A DNA stretch of 64,000 bases. It comes from an uncultured Alphaproteobacteria bacterium. Lineage in GTDB: Bacteria; Pseudomonadota; Alphaproteobacteria; RF32; CAG-239. Shown here piece after piece: positions 50,686 to 58,882 of this stretch (its first letter is position 1; every line of letters begins with the position of its first letter). Below the pieces are notes generated by a model. The model saw only the letters and a program-made list of their open reading frames with translations. It made no database searches and was not told the origin of the DNA. The stretch lies in contig CALYAY010000008.1 of assembly GCA_944393695.1 (NCBI GenBank), forward strand, positions 1 through 64,000. The letters are read 5' to 3'. The translations under genes were made by a program, and so were the position numbers.

Positions 50686-50758
50686 TTTGACAATTTGTCT
50701 AAAAAACATATAATCAGCTCGTTAATTTATTTTTATGTCTTATCTTTAATTTATTTTT
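50686..50758 (+). promoter_or_regulatory. Related cassette (copy 4): promoter, mini-ORF and leader
   Basis: TTGACA (50687-50692), 16 bp, TATAAT (50709-50714): the best promoter match in the window. The leader GTTAATTTATTTTT then carries ATG TCT TAT CTT TAA (50735-50749; Met-Ser-Tyr-Leu), which starts 24 nt before the main ATG at 50759. The second TGTCAAA arm is only half kept (TGTC, 50 bp from the first arm). No Shine-Dalgarno sequence. Confidence 0.62.
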
Positions 50759-51331
50759 ATGGAAATTTACGAGTTTAATGATTGGTATTGTTTTCTTGAC
50801 GAGCGGGAAAAGGCTTGTGAGGAAATTCTGAGAACCAAAGTATCGGCGAATTGTTCCGGAAAAGTGATTGTTCTTCTTAAGCGGGAAATAAACCTGATTA
50901 TGGAGAGAAAAGAAAAAATGCTTGATGATTTGAGACGCCGGTATTCAGATGTGAATATCGTGTTGGCACTGCCTCCGAAGGAGTTTGATTCTTTTCTGGA
51001 TCTGCTGGATAAATATCCCCGGTTGTTTGCGGGGTATGAATTTGTATTCTGGCAGCTGGCTTCTCATCTTCTGAATGAGGAAAATTCAAACAGGCAAGCT
51101 TTTTATGCGAAAATTTTAGCCTTGTTGCAGAAGGATAATATGATCGGATTTATTCTGCAGGAGGTGAAGGAAAATTTTTGCATTGTGTCTTTTGTTCTGA
51201 CGAATCTGAAGGAGCGTACATTTGATAATGTATTTCTGAAAGAGGCGTATGACAGCTTTATCGAAAAGCTTCGGGAACGGGCACAGTTGAATGATGAACT
51301 GAAAAATAAATTGTGTTCTTTAATTTATTAA
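50759..51331 (+). CDS. Unknown helical protein, related to the 49786 product
   Basis: 190 residues, predicted mostly helical and highly charged, without signal peptide or membrane helix. It shares the F-x2-L-x2-LL-x2-YP-x-L-x2-G core with the 49786 protein. The start is fixed by the leader layout shared with the cassette genes at 19-21 kb. The HD-domain gene follows after 3 bp, so these two form the only clear two-gene operon in this block; a regulatory link is possible but unproven. Confidence 0.6.
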   Translation: MEIYEFNDWYCFLDEREKACEEILRTKVSANCSGKVIVLLKREINLIMERKEKMLDDLRRRYSDVNIVLALPPKEFDSFLDLLDKYPRLFAGYEFVFWQLASHLLNEENSNRQAFYAKILALLQKDNMIGFILQEVKENFCIVSFVLTNLKERTFDNVFLKEAYDSFIEKLRERAQLNDELKNKLCSLIY

Positions 51332-51334
51332 ACA

Positions 51335-52039
51335 ATGGCAACAGAACTTGAAAAAATTATTATGATTACGGCAACCCGTTATGGGGCGGATGCGCAGCTT
51401 TTGTTGCAGAATATGCAGCTAGAGCGCGGGTATCCCGGTCTGCCGGTGGCCAATGTCCTGTATCAGCATTTTTTGTGGGAAATGGAACGCCGGGAAATGT
51501 GCGGCAACCACATGATGCATATCATGGCCGTTATGCAAAAGGCCGTGCAGCTGGCTGAGTATCTGAACCGGAACGGAGAGGATATCGACCTGGAAAAGCT
51601 GATGATTTTGGCCTTGCTGCATGATTACGGTAATCTTGACGGTGATGATAAGCGGGCTTTTCATGCGCTGAGCGGTTATCGGGCGATGATGGCTTTCGGC
51701 TATCCGGTGGTGGCAAAGGTTTGTCTGACGCACAGCTTTTTGAGCCGGACATTTAATCCGGAGAATTATGCTTATCCCCGGGAAGATGTGGAACAAGTGA
51801 AAGTTTTGCTGGGGGATATGCCGTTTGACATGTATGACCGTATTATTCAGATCAGCGTGTTTGCCGTTAAAGGTTTTATGCCGGTGTCCATGGAAAATCA
51901 TGCCGCCGCCATTGCCCGTAAGTTTAGCCTGCCGGAAAAGGCCGAACAGCAGTTGTTGGCCGATGCCCGGGCACTTAAAGCTTATTTTGACGGGAAGTGC
52001 GGGTGTGATATTTATGATGTCTGGAAATTCAGATGTTAA
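51335..52039 (+). CDS. HD-domain phosphohydrolase-like protein
   Basis: 234 residues. The metal-binding HD motif is in LALLHDYGNLDGDDKRAFH, with an upstream His in GNHMMHIMAVMQKAVQLAEYL and a later THSF that could be further ligands. This suggests an active metal-dependent phosphohydrolase, perhaps on a nucleotide. It lacks synthetase or regulatory domains. It starts 3 bp after the 50759 gene without its own ribosome binding site, so it is probably coupled to it. Substrate unknown. Confidence 0.75.
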   Translation: MATELEKIIMITATRYGADAQLLLQNMQLERGYPGLPVANVLYQHFLWEMERREMCGNHMMHIMAVMQKAVQLAEYLNRNGEDIDLEKLMILALLHDYGNLDGDDKRAFHALSGYRAMMAFGYPVVAKVCLTHSFLSRTFNPENYAYPREDVEQVKVLLGDMPFDMYDRIIQISVFAVKGFMPVSMENHAAAIARKFSLPEKAEQQLLADARALKAYFDGKCGCDIYDVWKFRC

Positions 52040-52045
52040 CTGAGA

Positions 52046-52076
52046 AAAAAATCCCTCTTTGAGAGGGATTTTTTTG
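52046..52076 (+). terminator. Terminator after the HD-domain gene
   Basis: AAAATCCCTC and GAGGGATTTTTTT arms around TTTGA. Confidence 0.88.
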
Positions 52077-52117
52077 TGACAGATTTATTAAATTTGCGGA
52101 TATGCGGATGAGGGATA

Positions 52118-52146
52118 TTGACCTTATGGACAAAAAGTGATAGATT
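52118..52146 (+). promoter_or_regulatory. Promoter of the 52192 gene
   Basis: TTGACC (52118-52123), 17 bp, TAGATT (52141-52146). The leader CATTTAAATATATAATT before ATG 52192 has no Shine-Dalgarno sequence. Confidence 0.55.
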
Positions 52147-52191
52147 AGCTTTTGAGTTAATTATTTTTTTGTTTCATTTAAATATATAATT

Positions 52192-52908
52192 ATGATAGAT
52201 TTGGGACTTGAATTCGGTCGTGAATTGACGATTGATCATGGTACAAAACGCGGCTGGGGAAGACGTCCGGCGTATAAAAACAATGCCGACAAAATCAAAA
52301 AAATGTTGAAATCAGAATATTTTCAATGTTTTTGCGAAGTACAGGGCGTGGAAGACAAAAGTTTGCTGCAGATTACCGTTGCACAAGAGAATATCTCTTA
52401 TGAACTGGATAATTGCGACTCTTACCTGGAAGGCTACCGTATCGTGCAGGAAGGGCAAAAGACGCCTTTTCTGGTGAAGAGCGGAAAGTTTATCCATAGG
52501 ACCGGCCTGGGTGAACGACCGATATATCATTCTGAGATGTATTGGGTTTGGAAAGCCAACGGCAGATGGTGGGCTGAGCAACTGCTGGCGGATGACGGAT
52601 GGCTAGACCGGAAAAATGTTGAACAGGCGTTTCGTAAACTGGCAGAGGAAAGAGAGTATACTCTTTTGAGCAAGGTCAGTTTGTATGAAACCGGCTGCAA
52701 TCAGCAGCGTTTTTGCTGGAAGGTTGAGGCTGTAACCAAGGAAGGCGAAAAGCGGGAGTTGTTCTGTTGTCTGGATAACGGCGGAATTCGCGATTTGCCG
52801 GCCGGTGAGCTTCCCTGCAAGCCGAAAGTGGTTGAAGAAGGTCGTATGCTGAAAACCAAGTTTAATCATTTCTATTATGAACTGGGAAAGCTTCGACGGG
52901 CCAGATGA
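52192..52908 (+). CDS. Unknown protein, first of a tandem paralogue pair
   Basis: 238 residues, soluble, with no motif I recognise. It is related to the 53046 protein along its length: KIKKMLKSEYFQCFCEVQGV aligns with KIKRFLSNPEYVDYVCREAGV, ISYELDNCDSYLEGY with YYVLDCGGALGKHEY, and KANGRWWAEQLLADDGWL with SANGRYRLELLLGNSDWL. The C-terminal half looks like beta strands (RFCWKVEAVTKEGEKRELFC). Several Cys residues are scattered, not clustered as in a metal site. It is a single-gene unit with its own promoter and terminator. Confidence 0.62.
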   Translation: MIDLGLEFGRELTIDHGTKRGWGRRPAYKNNADKIKKMLKSEYFQCFCEVQGVEDKSLLQITVAQENISYELDNCDSYLEGYRIVQEGQKTPFLVKSGKFIHRTGLGERPIYHSEMYWVWKANGRWWAEQLLADDGWLDRKNVEQAFRKLAEEREYTLLSKVSLYETGCNQQRFCWKVEAVTKEGEKRELFCCLDNGGIRDLPAGELPCKPKVVEEGRMLKTKFNHFYYELGKLRRAR

Positions 52909-52922
52909 TTATTTTGAATGAG

Positions 52923-52955
52923 AAAAGTGCTGCAGACAATGCGGCACTTTTTTTG
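52923..52955 (+). terminator. Terminator after the 52192 gene
   Basis: AAAGTGC and GCACTTTTTTT arms around a 13-nt loop. Confidence 0.75.
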
Positions 52956-52975
52956 TGGGTTGTTGAAAATAATAT

Positions 52976-53004
52976 TTGACGAAAAGACAAAAATATGCTA
53001 TTTC
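52976..53004 (+). promoter_or_regulatory. Promoter of the 53046 gene
   Basis: TTGACG (52976-52981), 17 bp, TATTTC (52999-53004). The leader is AT-only (TTAATTTAAAAATATATAGT) with no Shine-Dalgarno sequence. Confidence 0.52.
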
Positions 53005-53045
53005 TATTTTTGATATTTTTTATTATTAATTTAAAAATATATAGT

Positions 53046-53855
53046 ATGAGCTCAATTATTGTAAAAATTGGTGGCGTACACCGGATTATTGAAACAGAAC
53101 CTCTGGGTGCAAGCAGATTCAGCAGTTATTCAAAAGGACCTCAAAGAGAGGCTTATTCAGAAAAAATCAAGCGTTTTTTGAGCAATCCGGAATATGTGGA
53201 TTATGTCTGCCGGGAGGCCGGGGTTAAGGACGGTGATACGCTGCAACTTCAATGTCCCGTGCAACGAGGATATTATGTTTTGGATTGCGGCGGTGCTTTG
53301 GGCAAGCATGAGTATATTGACGATGTTTTGCTGGCAGCCGGTGATATGAAAGGGCGTTACACCTATGTGGCAACCCTGGATCAATCTAAAAACAGCGGGC
53401 AGTATCAGAATATGGCGCTGAGAATTAAGGAATCGGCGACTTATCTGGTTCGGTGTTCCGCTAACGGTCGTTACCGGCTGGAGCTGCTGCTGGGTAATTC
53501 GGACTGGCTGAATTTCAGAAAAAGCCGGGAAGCCGTTAAGAAACTTGTAGAGGTTTACAATTTTGCCCGTAAGGCAGGGGAAAAGCTGGAAGAGGCTTCA
53601 CCTTTGGAAACCCGGAAGTGTATCTTGCGTTTTCCCGACAGAAGGCTGGAATTGCGAATCTGCCGGGTGCAGAGCTTCAAGTCGGCATCAGGTGTCTGGA
53701 AGACGATTGTCGTTTCAATGAACAGCGGCAAGGTTTGGATGCTGGACAGTGATAAAGCGGAAGTGGGCGACGATATGTCGTCCAGACGGCAGGTGACGAC
53801 AAATTTTGTATATTTGCGGCAGGTTGCTTCCGGCGATTATATTGTCGGGGTATGA
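53046..53855 (+). CDS. Unknown protein, second of a tandem paralogue pair
   Basis: 269 residues; a diverged duplicate of the 52192 product (see the aligned segments there). It differs by a longer N-terminus (KIGGVHRIIETEPLGASRF) and a beta-rich C-terminus (TIVVSMNSGKVWMLDSD). An upstream in-frame ATG at 52995 lies in or before the -10 box, so ATG 53046 is used. It has no signal peptide. It is closed by a good terminator. Function unknown; the repeated layout suggests gene-family expansion rather than a pathway. Confidence 0.62.
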   Translation: MSSIIVKIGGVHRIIETEPLGASRFSSYSKGPQREAYSEKIKRFLSNPEYVDYVCREAGVKDGDTLQLQCPVQRGYYVLDCGGALGKHEYIDDVLLAAGDMKGRYTYVATLDQSKNSGQYQNMALRIKESATYLVRCSANGRYRLELLLGNSDWLNFRKSREAVKKLVEVYNFARKAGEKLEEASPLETRKCILRFPDRRLELRICRVQSFKSASGVWKTIVVSMNSGKVWMLDSDKAEVGDDMSSRRQVTTNFVYLRQVASGDYIVGV

Positions 53856-53870
53856 CCGCAAAGTTTATAG

Positions 53871-53899
53871 AAGAGACCGTTTGCTGGCGGTCTCTTTTA
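53871..53899 (+). terminator. Terminator after the 53046 gene
   Basis: AAGAGACCG and CGGTCTCTT arms around TTTGCTGG are followed by TTATTTTT. Confidence 0.82.
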
Positions 53900-54029
53900 T
53901 TTTTGGGGATAATTTTTTTTATATTATTAGCTTTTTATGGTTGAAAAATATTTTTTTATTGCTTAAGTTAAATTTGTATTAGTTGTTTAACAATTAAGAA
54001 TTATACAAAAAACCATATGGAGAAATAAT

Positions 54030-54494
54030 ATGAAGAAAATTTTAAGCTTGTTCTGCGCTTTTGCTTTTCTGGCAGGATGTTCGTCTCTTGATTCCAACGG
54101 CGGCCTGTTCGGCGGTGCAGAATGCGAAACAAGAGAAGCCCGCGACTTTATGGCTAATGCCGAAGACAGAGTCTTCTTTGCTTTCGACAGCTCAGCTTTG
54201 TCCGACAATGCGATTGAAGTTTTGCAGACACAGGTAGAGTGGCTGGAAGACAATGAAAATGTTAATGTCATTGTTCAGGGGTACTGCGATGAAAGAGGTA
54301 CCAGAGAATACAACCTGGCTTTGGGTGAACGCCGCGCCAATGCCGTTAAGCAGTATCTGATTTCTCAGGGTATTGCCGCCGACAGAATCTCTACCATTTC
54401 TTATGGTAAAGAAAGACCGGCCGTTTTGGGCAGCAATGAAGCCGCCTGGGCTCAGAATCGTCGTGCTGTAACCGTTGTTAAAGTTGCAGAGTAA
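54030..54494 (+). CDS. pal: Peptidoglycan-associated lipoprotein Pal
   Basis: An outer-membrane lipoprotein that binds peptidoglycan and TolB. The signal peptide ends in the lipobox FLAGC (Cys17). The OmpA-type domain follows with VFFAFDSSALSDNA, VQGYCDERGTREYNLALGERRANAV and ISYGKERPAVL plus NRRAVTVV; the diaminopimelate-binding Asp and Arg are in YCDERGT and NRRA. The 154 residues are typical. GGAGAAAT precedes the ATG. A strong terminator follows, so Pal can be made in excess over CpoB. tolB is 52 kb away instead of directly upstream. Confidence 0.96.
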   Translation: MKKILSLFCAFAFLAGCSSLDSNGGLFGGAECETREARDFMANAEDRVFFAFDSSALSDNAIEVLQTQVEWLEDNENVNVIVQGYCDERGTREYNLALGERRANAVKQYLISQGIAADRISTISYGKERPAVLGSNEAAWAQNRRAVTVVKVAE

Positions 54495-54511
54495 TTTTGA
54501 GACTTTTGTAA

Positions 54512-54545
54512 AAAAAGCGCTCTCCGGGTGAGAGTGCTTTTTTTG
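54512..54545 (+). terminator. Terminator between pal and cpoB
   Basis: AAAGCGCTCTC and GAGAGTGCTTTTTTT arms around CGGGT. Confidence 0.85.
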
Positions 54546-54664
54546 TGTGCTACACACAGGAGAGAATTATCTCTTGAGATTAAAAGTCTTTTGCTTTAAG
54601 CTGAAAAGGTGTTTTCGGCAAAAGCCGGTTCTGTCGTTTGAAACAAAAAACCGAAGGAAAGATG

Positions 54665-55552
54665 ATGAAAAATTGGAAAGTTGCCGTATTGGCCGGTGTG
54701 GCCTTGTTTTGGAGTTTTCCCCTGCGGGCGCAGTCGGTTGACTCGTTGCGTCGCGAGGTGAATAACCTGAAGGAAGATTTGCAATTGCTGCAACGGCAGA
54801 TTTATCGCAGCGGAAACGGAGAGGGTGTTTCTGCGGCTGCTTCTTCTAACGTGCAGCAGCGTCTGAGCCAGATGGATGAGACGGTGCGCTTTGTTTCGGG
54901 ACGGATGGATGAACTGGAACATAAGATTAAGCAGGCTAATGAACGTATTGACATGATCAGTAAAGATTTTGACGTGCGTTTTAAGCTTTTGGAAGGAAAA
55001 TCCGTGGCCGGAAGCGGTGCCGGAACAGCTGCCAAGAGTAAGCGTCATGAGGCTCCGGTGGCACAAAATCCGGCCAAATCACTAACCGGCGACAGCGTTA
55101 AAGGAGGGGAACTGGCTCCTCTGCCCAAGCCGGAGAAAAAAGCTGCTCCGGCGGCAAAGGAACAGCTTGGCGTCAAGGAATTGTATCAGCGGGCGATGAA
55201 GGCTTTTAATGAAAACAAACCTGCAGAAGCAGAAAAAGATTTTAAGGAAATTCTGAGTGCTTATCCCAAAGATACGTTGGCCGGAAACGCCCAATACTGG
55301 CTGGGTGAAATTTATTATAACAAAGCAGATTATTCCCGGGCGGCGGTTGCTTTCGGGAAAGTGTACAAGAGTTATAAGAACGGCAACAAAGGGGCAGACG
55401 GCTTGTATAAACTGGGGATGTCCATGCAGAAACTGGATAAAAAAGCAGAGGCTTGTGCCGCTTTTCAGAGCCTGGGCAAAGAGTTTCCCTCGGCGGAGAA
55501 GGCTTTGAAAGATAAAGCGGTTAAGGCTGCGGCCGCGTTGAAATGTAAATAG
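54665..55552 (+). CDS. cpoB: Cell division coordinator CpoB (YbgF)
   Basis: A periplasmic Tol-associated protein that couples outer-membrane constriction with peptidoglycan synthesis. Signal peptide 1-22 (ending LRAQ), an N-terminal coiled coil (SVDSLRREVNNLKEDLQLLQ, later MDELEHKIKQANERID), an Ala/Pro/Lys-rich linker, then TPR repeats at about 180-290 (ELYQRAMKAFNENKPAEAEK, AQYWLGEIYYNKADYSRAA, GADGLYKLGMSMQKL). ATG 54665 is chosen over 54662 by its spacing from GAAGGAAA. Confidence 0.92.
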   Translation: MKNWKVAVLAGVALFWSFPLRAQSVDSLRREVNNLKEDLQLLQRQIYRSGNGEGVSAAASSNVQQRLSQMDETVRFVSGRMDELEHKIKQANERIDMISKDFDVRFKLLEGKSVAGSGAGTAAKSKRHEAPVAQNPAKSLTGDSVKGGELAPLPKPEKKAAPAAKEQLGVKELYQRAMKAFNENKPAEAEKDFKEILSAYPKDTLAGNAQYWLGEIYYNKADYSRAAVAFGKVYKSYKNGNKGADGLYKLGMSMQKLDKKAEACAAFQSLGKEFPSAEKALKDKAVKAAAALKCK

Positions 55553-55594
55553 TCTGTTGCGGGCGGCTGTTCGGGAAAGAAACAGATTTTGCCG

Positions 55595-56686
55595 ATGAGG
55601 GAATTTTTTAATCAATATCCGCTTGGTGAAAAAGTGATTGCGGCCGGAGTTTCCGGCGGGGCAGATTCTCTGGCTTTGGTCTTGAGACTGAAGGAATGGG
55701 CCGATGCCGAAGGTTGTCGGGTCGTGGCTCTGACGGTTGATCACCGGCTGCGAAAGGAATCGGCGGAAGAGGCTGCTTATGTGGGCGAGGTAATGGCCCG
55801 TTTCGGGATTGAACATCATGTGCTGGTGTGGACGGATGAAAAGCCGGAAAACAGCATTGAAGAAGCTGCCCGGGAAGCCCGTTACCGGTTGTTGGGCGAA
55901 TGGTGCCGGAAAAACGGGGTAAAGGTTTTGGCAACCGGGCATCATCTGCGTGATCAGGCGGAAACTTTTTTACTGAGACTTATTCGGGGCAGCGGGGTGG
56001 ACGGTTTGAGCGGCATTTTGCCGATAAGCGAACGTCAGGGGCTGGTTATTATCCGGCCGCAGCTGGGGGATGAACCGGAAATGCTGCGCGAATATCTGAA
56101 AAAACGGGGCGTGGACTGGGTGGAAGACCCTTCTAATGAAAATTCTGATTTTTTGCGGGTTAAAGTTCGTAAGTTTTTGCCGGTTTTGGAAAAAGAACTG
56201 GGGCTCGGCATGCGGCGTCTGGCCGATACCTGCCGGGTTTTGGGGCGGACGCGCGGTTTTGTCAGCCGGGAAGCAGACAAGATTTTGCAACATGAGGTTA
56301 AAAGCTTTGACGGGGGAGCCGCTTATGCTTTTTCTCTCGGGCAGTGGCAGAAGTGGCATGAGGAAATGCGTTATCGTCTGTTAAAGCAAATCATCGTGTC
56401 GACGGGGCGGCGGAATTATGCTCCGGAAGCAGGAGAAATTTTGCGGCTGATGGAAGTTCTTCCGGAAAGGGAATTCGGCGGATGTACGCTCGGCGGGTGT
56501 GAGATTTTGCCTTTTCGGAAAAAAATATGGATTTTTCCGGAACTGAAACAGGCGCCGCTTTTGCCCAAAAAGGAATGGGAGGCATTTGTTTCGGGCCATC
56601 CGGAATATGAGGGAAAGGTTTTGCCGTATAAACTGCGGCGGTTTTTGTGGTGCCGAAATATTCCGAATGCGGAAAAACAGGCTTGA
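55595..56686 (+). CDS. tilS: tRNA(Ile)-lysidine synthetase TilS
   Basis: Changes C34 of tRNA-Ile(CAU) to lysidine. The PP-loop is SGGADSLALVLRL near residue 20 and LTVDHRLRKESAEEA follows. ATGHHLRDQAETFLLRLIRGSG is the tRNA and ATP site (quoted in part). The 363 residues are at the short end of the family; a C-terminal domain (after 230) is present but brief. TTG 55589 or ATG 55595 can start it; ATG is preferred. Its place between cpoB and ftsH is conserved in alphaproteobacteria. Confidence 0.94.
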   Translation: MREFFNQYPLGEKVIAAGVSGGADSLALVLRLKEWADAEGCRVVALTVDHRLRKESAEEAAYVGEVMARFGIEHHVLVWTDEKPENSIEEAAREARYRLLGEWCRKNGVKVLATGHHLRDQAETFLLRLIRGSGVDGLSGILPISERQGLVIIRPQLGDEPEMLREYLKKRGVDWVEDPSNENSDFLRVKVRKFLPVLEKELGLGMRRLADTCRVLGRTRGFVSREADKILQHEVKSFDGGAAYAFSLGQWQKWHEEMRYRLLKQIIVSTGRRNYAPEAGEILRLMEVLPEREFGGCTLGGCEILPFRKKIWIFPELKQAPLLPKKEWEAFVSGHPEYEGKVLPYKLRRFLWCRNIPNAEKQA

Positions 56687-56745
56687 GTTTTGGGCGGCTT
56701 CGCCCTATATATATAAAGGTTTGATTATTTTTATAAGGAATAAGA

Positions 56746-58614
56746 ATGAGACAGTTTAAATCTATGGCGATATGGCTGGCGGCGCTGGTGTTTTTGTCCC
56801 TGCTGCTGAATGGTGCCGGAACCGGCAGAAACGGGCATGCCGGAGCCGAGAAAATGGCTTTTTCCGATTTTATGAACCTGGCAGATGAGAAAAAAGTCAG
56901 CGAAGTGACGATTGAAGGAGCCGATATTTACGGTACGCTGAGTGACGGGCGGAAGTTTTATTCTTATTCTCCCTATGATCCGACAATGGTGGAAACTCTG
57001 CGCAAAAATGATGTCAAGGTTGAGGCGCGGCCGCTGGATACATCGTCGTCTACCTTGTGGAGCGTGTTTGTTTCGTGGTTTCCGATGATTTTGCTGGTGG
57101 GCGTGTGGATTTATTTTATGCGTCAGGCCAATTCCGGCAATAATAAGGCGATGAGTTTCGGAAAGTCGCGCGCCCGGCTGATTGAAAACAATAAAAAAGT
57201 GACTTTTGCCGATGTGGCCGGGTGTGACGAATCCAAACAGGAGTTGGAAGAGATTATTGACTTTTTGAAAGATCCGGGAAAATTTCAGCGTCTGGGCGGC
57301 AAGATTCCGAAGGGAGTTTTGCTGGTGGGCCCTCCGGGAACGGGTAAAACCCTGCTGGCAAAGGCAGTGGCCGGTGAAGCCAATGTGCCGTTTTTCTCGA
57401 TTTCGGGTTCTGATTTTGTGGAAATGTTTGTCGGCGTGGGGGCTTCGCGGGTGCGTGATATGTTTGCCCAGGCCAAGAAAAATGCACCTTGTCTGCTGTT
57501 TATTGATGAGATAGATGCCGTGGGTCGTCACCGCGGTGCCGGACTCGGCGGCGGAAATGACGAACGCGAGCAGACGCTGAACCAGCTGTTGGTGGAGATG
57601 GACGGTTTTGATGCCAATGAAAATGTGATTTTGATTGCGGCAACCAACCGTCCGGATGTGCTGGATCCGGCGCTGCTGCGTCCGGGGCGTTTTGACCGGC
57701 AGGTGACGGTGGCGAATCCGGATATTAAGGGACGTGAGGAAATTTTGAAAGTTCACGTTAAAAATGTGCCGCTGGCGAAAGATGTCAATCTGTCGGTTAT
57801 TGCCCGCGGAACGCCCGGATTTTCGGGAGCGGATCTGGCTAATCTGGTTAATGAGGCGGCTTTGTTGGCGGCCCGGAAAAATAAGCGGAAGGTGACATCC
57901 AAAGACTTTGATGATGCCAAGGACAAAGTTTTGATGGGCAATGAACGCAAGTCAATGGCGATGGATGAGAAAGAAAAGAAGCTGACGGCTTATCATGAGG
58001 CGGGGCATGCCATTTGCGGTTTGTTTACGCCGGGAGCCGACCCTATTCACAAAGCAACGATTATTCCACGCGGGCGGGCTTTGGGAATGGTGCAATATCT
58101 GCCTGAAAAAGACCGCTATTCCTTTACCCGGCAGCAGATGCTGGCGCGTCTGGTTTCGGTGATGGGGGGACGTGCGGCCGAGGAGTTGAAATTCGGTTAT
58201 GATGAAGTGACTTCGGGAGCTTCGTCAGATATTGCAGCGGCAACGAATTTGGCGCGTTCCATGGTGACCGAATGGGGAATGAGCGACAAGCTGGGGCCGG
58301 TTCTTTATGCCGAGAATTCCGGTGAAGTTTTTCTTGGTAAGTCGGTGACTCAAAATCAGAATATGAGCGAGGAAACTGCCCGGCTGGTTGATGCCGAAAT
58401 TAAGGCTTTGGTTGAAGAAGGCCACAAAAAAGCAACATCTCTGTTAAAAGAAAAAACAGAAGAGTGGGAGCGTCTGGCTCAAGCCCTGATTGAATATGAA
58501 ACTCTGACCGGCGAAGATATTGACAAAGTCATTAAAGGTGAGCCTATTGACATAAATCATGATGCGCCGGTGCCGGAGGAGAAGAGGACGCAGGCTTCAG
58601 TTCCCGAACTATAA
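56746..58614 (+). CDS. ftsH: ATP-dependent zinc metalloprotease FtsH
   Basis: A membrane AAA+ protease that degrades misfolded membrane proteins and regulators. Two membrane helices (about 8-22 and 106-124) enclose a periplasmic domain. The AAA module has [18 protein letters not shown] (Walker A), [11 protein letters not shown] (Walker B), the pore motif [12 protein letters not shown] and RPGRFDRQV. The protease domain has HEAGH and a later Asp ligand. The 622 residues are typical. AAGGAA lies upstream. Two long hairpins follow the stop. Confidence 0.97.
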   Translation: MRQFKSMAIWLAALVFLSLLLNGAGTGRNGHAGAEKMAFSDFMNLADEKKVSEVTIEGADIYGTLSDGRKFYSYSPYDPTMVETLRKNDVKVEARPLDTSSSTLWSVFVSWFPMILLVGVWIYFMRQANSGNNKAMSFGKSRARLIENNKKVTFADVAGCDESKQELEEIIDFLKDPGKFQRLGGKIPKGVLLVGPPGTGKTLLAKAVAGEANVPFFSISGSDFVEMFVGVGASRVRDMFAQAKKNAPCLLFIDEIDAVGRHRGAGLGGGNDEREQTLNQLLVEMDGFDANENVILIAATNRPDVLDPALLRPGRFDRQVTVANPDIKGREEILKVHVKNVPLAKDVNLSVIARGTPGFSGADLANLVNEAALLAARKNKRKVTSKDFDDAKDKVLMGNERKSMAMDEKEKKLTAYHEAGHAICGLFTPGADPIHKATIIPRGRALGMVQYLPEKDRYSFTRQQMLARLVSVMGGRAAEELKFGYDEVTSGASSDIAAATNLARSMVTEWGMSDKLGPVLYAENSGEVFLGKSVTQNQNMSEETARLVDAEIKALVEEGHKKATSLLKEKTEEWERLAQALIEYETLTGEDIDKVIKGEPIDINHDAPVPEEKRTQASVPEL

Positions 58615-58743
58615 AAAAACTGTGCATAACAGCACATCTAGAGCCATTTTACGGTTTCTCAGAAAATTCATGTACTTTTATGTACACTAAAATTTTCTTC
58701 GAACCTGGAAATGGCTCTATCTGTACTATTCTTCACAGTTTTT
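58615..58743. repeat. Long hairpin A after ftsH
   Basis: AAAAACTGTG (58615-58624) pairs with CACAGTTTTT (58734-58743). Inside, TAGAGCCATTT (58639-58649) pairs with AAATGGCTCTA (58709-58719) and AGAAAATT (58661-58668) with AATTTTCT (58691-58698). The tip holds TGTAC-tttta-GTACA-type arms. The outer arm is followed by Ts on the plus strand and by As on the left, so it may end transcription of ftsH. The 129-nt size is far beyond a normal terminator. Confidence 0.75.
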
Positions 58744-58745
58744 GG

Positions 58746-58862
58746 AAGATACGCTCTATGGGCACCTAATACAGAAAATTCAGAAAAAGCTAAGTCATGT
58801 ATCCTCATGTACACTCCTGTCGCTTTTTCTGAATTTTCTTATTATCTGCTGTTTTGTATCTT
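58746..58862. repeat. Long hairpin B after ftsH
   Basis: AAGATAC (58746-58752) pairs with GTATCTT (58856-58862). The core is a perfect 18-bp inverted repeat, AGAAAATTCAGAAAAAGC (58773-58790) with its complement at 58822-58839. The loop contains TCATGTATCCTCATGTACACT, which matches the tip of hairpin A (TCATGTACTTTTATGTACACT) in 16 of 21 positions when the two are laid side by side by eye. Confidence 0.75.
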
Positions 58863-58882
58863 ATGGATGCAGTGAGGAAAAT

